A stretch of 64,000 bases of DNA, taken from assembly GCF_964204865.1 (NCBI RefSeq), contig NC_135263.1:10461426-10525425 (forward strand). The letters run 5' to 3'. The notes below the pieces were generated by a model that saw nothing but the letters and a program-made list of their open reading frames with translations, ran no database searches and had not been told where the DNA came from. Positions 34,143 through 46,300 of the stretch are shown here, piece after piece (positions within the stretch are counted from its first letter, which is position 1; each line of letters starts with the position of its first letter). The position numbers and the translations under genes are program-made. This DNA is from Styela clava. Taxonomy: Eukaryota > Chordata > Ascidiacea > Stolidobranchia > Styelidae.

Positions 34143-37100
34143 ATATCAGGTTGTTGCCTAACTGCAGATTTATCAGTCTTTAATCAGATATTCATGTCAA
34201 AGAAACATATTTTATAAAGGCAAGATCTATACGCAGCACACAAGTAAAATTAGGACGGAACAGCGGGATTAAACTATATTATAGATACATAGCAGGAACC
34301 AGTTTCATGCAGCGCCTGTAGTGTTTTATAACAGGACGAATACAATGTGCTACTGTACATACAGTACTTGAGTCTGGACAAGACCGATAGAGTATAGTTT
34401 TAGGTAACAAATGAAAATTTCGCCGCTGCCAGGGTTTAGAAACGTGTCGAATATTGTGTGTCTTGACTGAAAAACGAACCTCCAATAACTTCTGCAGTAC
34501 GCGAAAGTTATTGTCTCACTCCAATAATAGTGTGATAAATTGATTTCGCAACAGTAGCAGTGACATCAGAATGCCCAATTTTTTTTAAGTCCAAGCGAGC
34601 GAAGAATCGAACTTGGAGGAAATTGTAAATTAGATACTGAAGTTTGAGCAGTCATGTAACATTTATGGTTTGAGAATATTTATTTTTTGCTGTTTAAATA
34701 ATATGGATACTAGGCACGGTTTTTAGAGATTTTTTCAACCATTACGACTAAAAATTAGGCAGGCTGTAGATCTGAATTGTATATTTCGAACAAATTTCAA
34801 ATAAATGATGAAAATTTACTCCGGATACAATTACAAAATCAAATTAACAAATTGAATGGAACATAAAAAATACAAGATTTGGGGCGATTTCATTAAAAAT
34901 GCGACAACGGTGCCGAGCTTATTGGCAGCGGTAGAATGTTTCGTATGCGTGTATGCAGTTATTTGCATATTTACTCAGTACTCATTCTTTTTCGTGTATA
35001 ACCTTATTACTAATCAGTCGATCGCGAGCTATTTTGAAGATTTTAGTCGATCGCGGTCAAAAGCAGGTTGGCCACCCCTGATATATAGGATATAAATTTT
35101 ATATTATACCTTGTAAAAAAATGGTGGTGCCTGTTTGATGGATTTACTGTTTATTGTTCGTAATTTCAGAGCAAACAGCTAAATCACTGTGCGGCAATCA
35201 ATAGCTGTGACATGATTGGGAACATTAAAACTATGTTCCGGTTTGAAGCTGCTCTAGGTAACTGTTAAACACTTATTTATGCCTGGGTGGATGTCAGGCC
35301 TATTTTAATACTCACGTGGGTGTTGGTTTTTCACATAGCATGTCTAATACTTATTCTATGTTTTATGTTATGTATGGGTTATATTATCAAATATATATTT
35401 TTATTTTGTTATTTGTTGGCCTTGAAATTAAATTGCATCTTGTAGTGCTATCATAGGTCTAGGTCGGTTTGAGAATAAAACTTCTCAACCGAAGAGATAA
35501 TAGTTGACAAAACAATAGCTCTTCAAAAATTGAAATAGATATTTTTTGTGCTGAATTATTGATTGTATACGTCGACCTAGATGAGTTTTTGTGAAGAAAT
35601 TCTAAGAGATTATAACGTTTTCAAACGCTATTGAAGTTACTTGCTGTTATAGCCTACTGCTGAACCATGCCATAAACACTCAGGTGGCGTGTGTTTGCAG
35701 GTTTGAATCAGGTTGGGATATATATCTGCGAGAGGATTGCTGGACTCATCGCCGCCGTGGAGTGGTCCACGTAACCAATAGTCGGTTAGGCCTTTCTTCA
35801 TCAATTCAATGCACCTGAAACAAGTAACAGGAAAACTAATCCTATACCCGACATGGACTGGTAACCGCGCGAGAGGCTGTGGTTCGCTATCTGATTAAGC
35901 AGTCTTATCGGCTTACCTCTCCCCCGGGACATATATTGTATGTAAATCCCGTTATTCGAGCATGGTTCCGAAATCTAAATACAGTTCATGAACGTGCACC
36001 TTAATCAACACAGTAACTCTATCAGTTCTTTATTTGTAGTACAAACTTTACTGGCAAAGAGATTCCTTTCATGATATCTTTTTGTATTTATTGAAAAGAT
36101 CTTCTTAGGAGTAGATATCGGAGATGTTATTCGGTTGCAGTTATGGTCATTTTCCGTGTGACTTACTTTTTCTACGACCTTGCGAATTATTAAAAATGAA
36201 GGACGACAAATCATGCACAACTGTTTAAATTTGACCTATGAACGAATGAATATTTTTTTCACTTCGGAAAGCTTTTTGAGATGTCATCAGATCAATGAGA
36301 TTCTGGAGACTCGTCGAATAGCTTATCTATACAATCATAAGTTTCTGACGGGGTAGATCATAAATAATCCTCATATAAACAAAAAAGTTTGTGTCTGCAG
36401 TCTGGGTGAGAAGCATTTGTAGTTATAACTTGTATATATACTTGATTTTACTTGAAAGGGTCCACAATTCAGGATAAATCATTAGAACAAGGCACCGAAG
36501 ATTTGGAGATAGTTTCTGACTTATGCGACATTTGTCTTTTCTGTTTAGACATATAGCTCTTCAATTACCTAAAGCCAACAATTATTATATTTGACACGGA
36601 AAATAAGTTTGCATTGTCATAATAGCTCGCTTGGATAAGCTAGGCCTACTACGTTCAGTGGAGAACTATCTTAACAGCAAAATGAGGCAAATGCAGTTTA
36701 GTTTGCAAAAGTCTCTCCGTACCGAGAAAAAATTCAAGTAGTGTGTTTTTACGTTATAAAGCATCCAAGTCATTAGTATGCAAACACAAATGTTAATTTT
36801 TGAGGTCATCGGTTGAGTACACCTGTTTGTAAGTGTTTGCAAATACAAATATACTTGATAATAGTTCTTGCAGCAATGAATGCAAGTCTATATCCGGAGC
36901 GATATGGTGAGATTGCAAAGTTTGATGCTTTTACAACACGTAGCCTATATCTAATATTTTCACCAAGTCGGCGATCTACTTGTTATATCAATTATGTAGC
37001 GAGATTGACTAATATTCGACTTTAATATAAAGATCTTTGATGATTTTCTGCATCTCATAGGTGAGTTGTCGTAACATGGATCCCCGAGTAGGATGGACAG

Positions 37101-38211
37101 GTAAAACAAATCCCCGTAAAGCGTTTTGCCTGGTAGATTGACATTGTGTGAACAACTTCACCGAAAACTTAACGGGGACGTAGGCTACTGGTTGGGGGAC
37201 TTTTCTGGAATTTATTTCAAGTCAAATATAAGATTCCGAAGCATGCTCGGGATTCTGCCAAAGTTATTAATGCTCATGTAATTGGGATGGAGTCGATAAA
37301 TTTTCCCAATCATCCGGTATTGATTTTTATTATAGGAAAAAATTGTTGATTTCTTTAAACTTTTCACACTCGTTTGAACATACTTTCCGGGTAAGCTTGG
37401 ACAATGCATTTTGTGTCGATATTTTACAGAATAAAAACTCTGTTTCTACTCATTCAGTGCTAATTCGTTTTACAGCTAAAACGACCTTTGTTGCTGCTGA
37501 CTAATTAAACTAGATTATCTATTTATTAGAATCTTAAATCTGAACGTAAAACAATATGTTAATAAGAAGTTTAGCATTGCTTATCTGGGATGGCATGGTA
37601 ATTTTATATTACAGCTAAAGCTGAAAAACTCTGGATATTTTATTGCCCGGTTTAATACAACATATATTATATATGATTAATTTTAATTATACGATAAAAA
37701 CATATAAGCACAAAATTATACATTTCAGCTCAGGTCAAAATGTTCCTAATAAACAAACAGCATAAGTTGCTAGAATATTTAGTCTGGTCAATCAAATCTC
37801 AACTCTTATTGCTAATTTTGCTTAGATAAATCTATTTAAAAGCGTTTAGAATATTTCAACACGGATAAGTTCTTTTCCCTTATTTCTTACTTCTATTAGA
37901 AGAAGTGTAGGTCTCGATCAATTGAGGACTTGTTTATTCCGTTTTTAATAAGAGCAATTTAGATCGAGTGAGGATGTTGTGTACTTCCGGTTTATAAAAA
38001 AAAATTGTAAAGTTGATGATGTTTTTGGGACCGATTTTACATGCAAATATTGTGAACATAATTTGATGACCTATTTCACATGAAAATTATTGTAAAATTC
38101 GTCGAATTGAAGTAAATATAAAATAAATTTGGTTATATAATCATTCAGCTTTATTGAAACTGGTTGATACAGAGACTCATCGTTTTTAACATTGACATCA
38201 CCTCTTTATAG
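34143..38211. other. Spacer between receptor 1 and the esterase pseudogene
   Basis: I see no exon with domain support. A possible AATAAA for receptor 1 lies at 34800-34805. The sequence near 35020-35080 (tcgcgagc...gcaggttggccacccctg) resembles one end of a hAT-like element with no matching left end. A dispersed repeat shared with 23210-23260 occurs near 35855-35935. Confidence 0.5.
35855..35935. repeat. Dispersed repeat shared with intron 9 of receptor 1
   Basis: 'catggactggtaaccgcgcgagaggctgtgg...ctgattaagcagtc' is a diverged copy of sequence at about 23210-23260. Ends and family are undetermined. Confidence 0.4.
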
Positions 38212-39828
38212 GAGTTTAATGAGGCGCTCTTTGAAGGCGCAGGAAAATATGAAAACACCGGGGAAAGAATTTCTGAGAAATACATAGAAATGTACGGACC
38301 CAACATCACAGACTATACGGAAAAATATTTGAAATATAAATGACCGACATTTGGTTTGGATGTCCATCAAAAGCGCTGGTACGGTGACATGAGAAATAAA
38401 CAAGAGCATAAATGTAGCTTACACCAAAGCAGTTTTCAATAAAGTTTTTTTTTTGACAAGAAAACTAGAATTATATACAGGAGACAATTTCCTATCTGCG
38501 TGAATCCAATGTATAATCAACTATTTCCACGGCAGCGTTGTCGTTAAACACGATTCTGCGAATCTATTAAAGCAGTTTTCAAATTATTTGTATGTAACCC
38601 TTCCCCTTGTCTACCATTTCTACAAACTGCAAATTTCATTCACTCGTTGATATTCGAAACGATGGAAAAAAGATTATGAGAATATACTCAATAAACAAAG
38701 TGCTATTTTCTATTTTCTCCTGATAGTTACATTTCAAGGACGACGGAAGAATCTGTCTATTTCTACATCTTCAGTCACGCGCTTGACGGCAATAATTGTA
38801 AAGAACCTCTTGGAAACTTCTGCAGACATTCGTACCCCGGGCACAAACTATTCTTTGTGTTTAGAACCATGAAACATAGCGGGTTAGATTTGGTCTAATT
38901 TATTCAATTTAAGACGCATGCTATTAGAACAGACAATCGCCTCAATGGCGTTTTCTTTCTAACTTGTACATTGTACTTAAAATAATACGTAGGCTATAAT
39001 GTTTTAGTTTAAGTGAACAAACTAAATTTACAAAGTATACTATGTTTACGCAGTATATTAATAACAATAAAATATTTGCGTGATACCTACCAAGAAATAA
39101 CTCGATTGTAATTCGTTTTCGCTTTGCAGAACAGAATTTACACTGGAGTTTAAACAAGGTTAATTAAGGTTTGAAAACTATTTACATCTTATTGAAACAA
39201 TACCTGATCATTTCCAGTAATGTGGAGTCTGGGAAAAAGTCTTATTCAATAGACTGTTAGGAATAACTATTCAATTAAATCTATGTTCAGTTTCTGTTGA
39301 AAATTATGACTTTGATTATCACCATGAAAAGGTACACTTCAATTTTAAATGCTTTTCGTCGATATTTACAACTTATGTCCATCTTGATTTATTTTCTAGG
39401 TTCATTCCAGATGACCATGATATCTTTGTGTCAGATCAATTTAGTACGTACTGGGGTAGTTTGGCTCGAACAGGTAGTTCTTCAGGTGGTCTAGAAGTTT
39501 CATTGCCAGGAAATGTTCAGGAATGGTATCAGTATTCAAAAACCTCTACACAAAACGGCAAGCCCTGGGTGAATATGAGAATCAACGATCCTTAGAGGTA
39601 CCAGGAAATTGATTACTTAAAAGAAATCTGTGATTTTCGGGATAGCTTGTGCGTTTATGCAGATATTACAAATGAAGTAGATGTCTCTACAATGGCTTCG
39701 TTAACAACCACCGATTACAACACAGGGTGTTGGTGAACTAGAAACCACTAGTGGATCTAACACTCCCCTGCCTTTCCGAGTCGGCCCATTGCTTACGACA
39801 TCGCTATGTGTCATTTTATTTTTCTAGT
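38212..39828 (+). pseudogene. Esterase 3'-half pseudogene, inverted copy
   Basis: Three blocks match the last three exons of the minus-strand esterase in order: 38212-38383 (exon 8), 38727 to about 38883 (exon 9) and 39400 to about 39828 (exon 10). Splice-like ag and gt flanks are still visible. Exon 8 has gained bases that shift the frame to a TGA at 38341. The exon 9 copy has substitutions around the catalytic-His motif. The exon 10 copy has an in-frame TAG at 39593 and later disruptions, although FSTYWGSLARTGSSSGGLEV is still legible. Intron-containing structure means DNA-level duplication, not retroposition. Exons 1-7 are absent. Confidence 0.88.
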
Positions 39829-40330
39829 TTCTATTATTAATATTTTATGTTTTCCCGGGTTCAACAAAAACGTAATTTATTCGAAACCTATAGAGAGGTT
39901 TTATGAGATGTTTTATGAACCATAAAAAAAAGAGTATATATTCTTAATTTTAGAATCAAATGCATCTTACGAAAATTCCTATAAATTAGGTTGGTCACGC
40001 TGTCAAACGTTGTCACCTAAATATTTCGAAAAATATTTTATAATGCATATATTTATGACAATGAAAAAACAACGCCAAAAAATGTTGTTTTTATATATAG
40101 TTTTATATATAGCATTTTTTTTAATTTTAAACACTCATCAAAGAGCTACAAAAGTCTAAAAAGTTCTAACCAGGCTTATTTTAAAAACTACCCACTAAAT
40201 TTCACATAGTTAAAAACACTGGCAAGAGACATTTGAACAAACAATTTAAAACGACTGTGACGTCACAAAGTTTTATTTGTTCAATGACTAATTCTGAAAA
40301 ATTTGCATTGAAAGAATCGATATCACAAGA

Positions 40331-43300
40331 ATGGATCTCCCTTTTGTGTACAAGCACTTCATGTTGGTAATTTTTCTAAAGATCTATCGAAGTGAGACCA
40401 GTGAGTTTGCTTTAATTATTTTGTGTTTTGATTAGCATCTTGGGCAATTATGAAAGCACTATGATGGCGTCGTATTTTAAATAATAATCTGTAATTATAA
40501 ACGATTTCAATACGATCTTTACTCTAAAAACTACCAAAAGCAACAGCAACAAATATGAAGCGCTTAAAATAAATAGAGTCAGTAAGTCGGAGTGAAGAAA
40601 TCGTTATTTTAATACCTTACTTGATTAGAACAAGGAAAATATGTACAGGGGTCATACTAATCACGAACACCTATGTTCTATTAGACAATACATTTTTGAG
40701 TGAATGACTAAGACTGACATACTATGAATTAAAAAAAATTATCACACTAGAATTTGTCTAATTATCAAAATTAAAATATTTGTGAATATTAGATGAGCAA
40801 GGACAAGGGAAAGTTGACAATCAACAAACAATTTTTAATAATAGCTGTTACGAGAAATCTTGTAATCAAAGTTACAATTTGAATTTTTAAAGATTTTAAA
40901 CCTGTGCTTATTATTAATTTGGTCAGAATTCAATACAACAAATTTTGGAGTACTTTTCAATAATTTTGTCCATGACAAAGCACTGTTTGCAAAAGTACTG
41001 AATCGTTTTTTTCAGTAACCCGCAATTTTTTTATTGTAATTTCATCGTCACGTAACGCAAAGATGTATTGTTTGAATTTACTTTTTTCCAGTGTTTAACA
41101 TAAATTTTGTCCACTGTCATTTGTTCTTCTTTAGTCGCATAAACACCATTAAGATTAGAATGTCTACAACTTCCAAACCACCAGCCACCCCTTTGCAGTC
41201 GCAAGCATTCGGGAGAGCGTATAGTATTACTGTGGTAGTCAAATGTGCTGAAAGTTTTCCCAACAATATATGCCATTGGTGATCTAATTTGAGGGGTACC
41301 CGTGCACGTTCCAATGCTAGTTATTCGGAAATCATCGTTTTCTGGATTTATATAAAAAGAATTGCATTCTGTGTAAGCATGAGCACCATCCCAATCTGTT
41401 AGGTCGATTCGTAATGCCAAGTTATTTTCCACCGTTCCAATTCTTTTCTGATGCAGTAAAGCGTCTAAATTATACAGGCCAACCCAATATTCTTTGCTTG
41501 GAAATCCAAACCCGTGAAGGTAATCATTCCAGCCCCGATCAAAATTTACTTCTCCATTTTTTCTACGCTGTATAACCATCCACCCGCGCTGTCTGCTGTA
41601 TTTGCCGACAGTCTCCATGTCACAAAATATTGATATAAAACGATAACCAAGAAAAATCCATATTCGGTATACATCGCTATTGACATAGCCATCGGAAAAC
41701 AACTGGTGGCAACCTGTAGAAAGTTGAAAGAAAATAAATAACTTCCAAATATTAACGTTTACCAAAGCATTCCATTTGATTGTAATTCTGCTCAAATTTT
41801 CGCTTGACAACATGAACAAAAGCTATTCATTCAGTCTTGGGTCGAATCGTAGTAATAATTGCGATGCATGGCCGTGGCGCATTTTGAGAGCTAAGACTAC
41901 TACATTTCAAGCTTACCAATATTGTTAAAATTGTTTGATAGATGTACAATCCGTTTCGAATCTCTGCTGAAAAACAGTTGCTTAGTTCAGTGGTTCTCAA
42001 CCTTTTTTAGTTTGTGGACGATTTCAAAAAAAAACTAATTTTGCGGACAGGTGAACTTTCAAAATCAACCCATAAGAGAACCACTGAGCTCAGTTCATCC
42101 ATTGACTTGAACTATATTAAAGCATAAAATTAATAGCACTAGACTGTGCTTTATATATTACATGATGTCTGAAATATTTATAACAACAGGACATTTATAT
42201 AAAAATAATTAAACCTGTATAAAGTTTTTCAATTCTCGGGTTCAATTCATCCGTAGTATTTCTGTGACCAAAGGCATCACAAGTCCTATTCAAATGCATC
42301 GAGTCATTCAATTCAGCCACTCGTACTACCAATGCCTTTAATTGCTTTTGAATAGCATTGGCACTTATAATCATGCCGTCATTGGGTGAAGTCATGCATG
42401 TATCGGCCATCAAGATATATAGAAAAGATAAAAGCAACCTATTCATAATTTTATGTGTATCTGAAATGAAACAATGTGTTTTTTATCGAGTATTAGGAAA
42501 AACACATGTCATTTCTCTATCTTAAATATTGTTGACGTTTACAGTGCTGTCAATACATTCTTATTCATGATTAAATCATCATTTCTCATTAAATATATAT
42601 ATTAAAATAATTTCGCCGAAGAGATTATTTGAGCGCTACTTATTATTACCCATCTTTAAACAAGAAAAAGTTCCAGCCACGTAATTCAGAAAACTGAGCT
42701 AATTTCTTTACAATCGGCTTCAAATTAGAGGGAATGGGATTTCCTATTAATTTCTAGAAAAGACGAAAGTCGAAGAGACAAAAATCACAAGGGATAATCA
42801 GAGTTTTGACGCCACACCTACGTCCAACGATGGTCTAACTCAGTGGTACCCAACCGCCGGTCCGCGAAGCTTTTTCGCCGGTCCGCGGGAAATTTCATTT
42901 CGTTGTTTTCCTACCGTCTCAATCGCTTTACCGAAGTCGAAAAGACGAAGTTACGTTGGTTTATTACGCAATTTCTTTTCCGCCGTCATATTGCTGTTTG
43001 ATACGTGCGGTATAGCCCGGCGACGTCTTAGTGCCGAGTAATCACACTTTTCGTTTTTTCGGTTCCGATTCATCGCGAGGCGCACCGTAAAATCTCGCCA
43101 GATTTAGAAACCTGCAAATCAGCATGCGTGCTTTTTCCGTTCTGCATGCTTTTCTTGATTATTAAGTTGAAGTTATGTTAGTTTATTACGCAATTTCTCT
43201 TGCGCCGTGATATTGGTGTTTGATAAGTGCGGTATTAATAGTCCGGCGACGTCTTGGCGCCGAGGCTTTTCGGTTCCAGATTCATCGCGAAAGCGTTCCG

Positions 43301-46300
43301 TCAAATCTCGCAAGATTCAGAAACCTGAAAATCAGCATGCGTGCTTTTTCTGTTCTGCATGCTTTTCTTGATAATTGATTCGAAGTTACGATGGTTTATT
43401 ACGCAATTTCTCTTGCGCCGCCATATGGGTGTTTGATAAGTGCGGTATTATGGCCCGGCGATGTCTTGGCGCCGGCGCCGAGGCTTTTCGGTTCCAGATT
43501 CATCGCGAAAGGGCTCCGTCAAATTAACTGCAGAGAGATTAATATGATGAACACGATAAAATCTCTACCTTACAGTCCAGATTTATAAAAGAATCATTGT
43601 CACAATTCATTCTTGAGCTCTCTTGATAACGAATACCCATCGCTAAGTAATCGAGCAATCAAACTGTTGGCCGAATTGTCAACCAGTTACTTCTAGCTTT
43701 AAAACGAAGTAAATAAATTGACTGTGAGCCGCTGCATAGCTACGTGTTGCAAAACCTTTTTTGGTGCCTCGTTTGCAATCCTGTATTGAAAACGAAACAG
43801 TAGCAAAATTCTCACTGGAGTTAATTGTGTTTCTACATGATTAGGCATGTGCATGTTTTTTATGTTAGATGTGTGCCTTTTTTTATGCATAATGGGTGCC
43901 CAGCACTGCATTTTATTACGCAAATATATGTTATTATTTTATGTTCCACCCATTTCAATTTTTGGCCGCCATTATTTGATAGTTTTTCCTCATGTGAAAT
44001 GTTTTTAAGTGTACCTTTTTTTTTCTAAAAGCATAGTGATTGCCCGACATTACGCAGATATATGTTATTATTTTCTGTCCCACTCATTTCAATTTTAACA
44101 TTTTTTAACATGTATAACTGTAAACCACAATAAGCTTTCGCGACTGAATTTCCAAAACTGCATCATTGATCATTTCATTTTTACAGACGTTTTCGAACAT
44201 GGTGAGGGGACCCTGTTTACACCTTTTTATCCAACGTGTGAAGGGACTACGAGCGAATTCTTATGGACATTCTCCCTGAAGCATCATCCTCTCGTTGTAT
44301 TGAAATTTATGAACTTCGAAGTATTTCCGTGAGTATTATCTTTTTTTTCTGATGATTGATCCATGTTTCTGGTTAAATCTATCTCGATAACGGAACCCTT
44401 AAAACTTGACAGATGCACAGCTGCCAAAGTATACATCAAATATCCTCGAAAAAAAGATTTTTTTTGCGGCGAAAAAATTCCTAAATTGGTGCACACAGCA
44501 GAAAGTATCACAATATCTCTAGAATCCAAAAGTGGAAACTGTGGAAAAGGTTTTGAACTGCAATACGTCTTTCCCCGTGAGTCATTTTAGTACGGATCAT
44601 ATACGCTATATGACCGCTATAAAAATTTGTCTTTCTTCTTATATATTGATAGGACGTAAATTGTTTCGAAATTTGTTCTTATTTAGGTATTTATATTGAG
44701 CAAAACCCGTTGATGTCTAATCGAAACGTGTCATTTTACGTAACAATACCCGGATTACCAAAAGAAGTATCAGCTAATTGTGAAATTGATATTGGTGATG
44801 AATCACACGAATTAAGACTTTCTACCAATGTTCAAAAAGTCTACCATGTTTTTACATCTTCTGGAAGTCATAACTATGATACAGCGTGTTATTTAAGTCT
44901 GTCAAATGCAAGTAATTTTTTTGCCATGCTCGAAAGGCATGGTTCATTTCAAGTTCAAGACAGTTTGAATATTTCAACTTTCGTTTCGGGAATTTTCTTC
45001 TACAACGATATATCCAGCACATACTTGAGTGAAACAACAATAAGAGTTTATCATCAATTTGCATATCCGATTACATACAATTTGGTATTTGGAAATGAAG
45101 CAAGTAAGATTCTAACTAAAGAAGCAAAATATACTGATGAAACCGTGTATCAACGGTCTAATATGTCGATCTCCTTTGCCATTACAGAAGATATTCAGCA
45201 ATTTCTAAGTCCAGGCTTGCATGAGGTAAAAATCATTCTTCAAAATGATGTTTCTGTAGTTGAATTGCCGTTTAATATTACTTTAAATAAGGCATTGAAT
45301 GACGTCACTGTCGAGATACAAAAGTACGTCGATATTCACCCCGCCAAATTTCCTGTTATCGTCCGCATTGCGGAGGGATCCCCGGCTTATATTGAGATAA
45401 GCATGAAAAACGTAGAAAAAAACGGTATCATTTTCATTAATCTTATTACTTGTAAAAGTATGAAAGAGTGTAAGGAAGGCGTCACCATGGAACTCTTTGT
45501 CAACTCACCAGGGACGTTTGAAATCTTCGTGTCTGCAAATAACAGTTTGGGGGAATTAAAGTCAGTTCCAAAAACAGTGGAATGTTTTAATTTAGTACAT
45601 GAGGTATTTGTTGTTTCTGGATCACCTGGTTATGTCGGAAAAAGACTGAAGATATTTGTTTTTTACAAGGTTTTCGCCGACAATGGAGTTTTCGATTTAT
45701 TTATAACTGGAAATAGTGAGGTCTTATTGGATAAAAGGCTATCGAATCACGTGCGAAGTAATGCATCAGGATTTGCGGAAGAAAACGTGCAAGTTCCAAT
45801 CAATCTAAAAGGATTCAAAGTCTTTGAAACAGAACAAATATTTCAAACAGAAGGAAATATTGAAATAGTTGCTAGAATGTCGACAACAAATAAAAAAGTC
45901 CAAATTGAAGACAGGTTCCTATTGAATGTGTTGAAAGATCAATCACAAATGTGTTTGTCAGCGATAAAGATTCGAGATGGCAACAAAGAAAATTACAATA
46001 ATAGGACAATTCGTGTATTGAAGTCACTGGTTTTGACTGCAAGTGTCGAACTCCATTGCCAGCTCGACAATACCAACGTAGTAGAATATATGTGGTCCAT
46101 TCACGAGGTAAGTGAAGGATTTGAGACTTATTCACTGTCGAGTTTGAATAAAACGTCAAACACCACCAAATGTAACAGGCCCAGTTGTGTTAGAGTTTTG
46201 AATTTTTTTTTATCCAAACCATATTTTGCTAATTTAAAAAAAAAATTATTGTATAATGAAAATGGAAAATAAGCAAATCCACGTTAGTAAAAATTGAGAT

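Noticed and set aside
34143-40330. Searched by eye for a channel-forming six-segment module that could extend receptor 1
   Set aside because: No in-phase hydrophobic exons or polycystin-channel-like motifs were seen. The tail with YKGPVS and its stop are shared by both copies.
42948-43524. Tandem array considered as a possible CRISPR-like or regulatory array
   Set aside because: Three long diverged units without short spacers in an animal intron; it is a plain tandem duplication in hAT-derived sequence.
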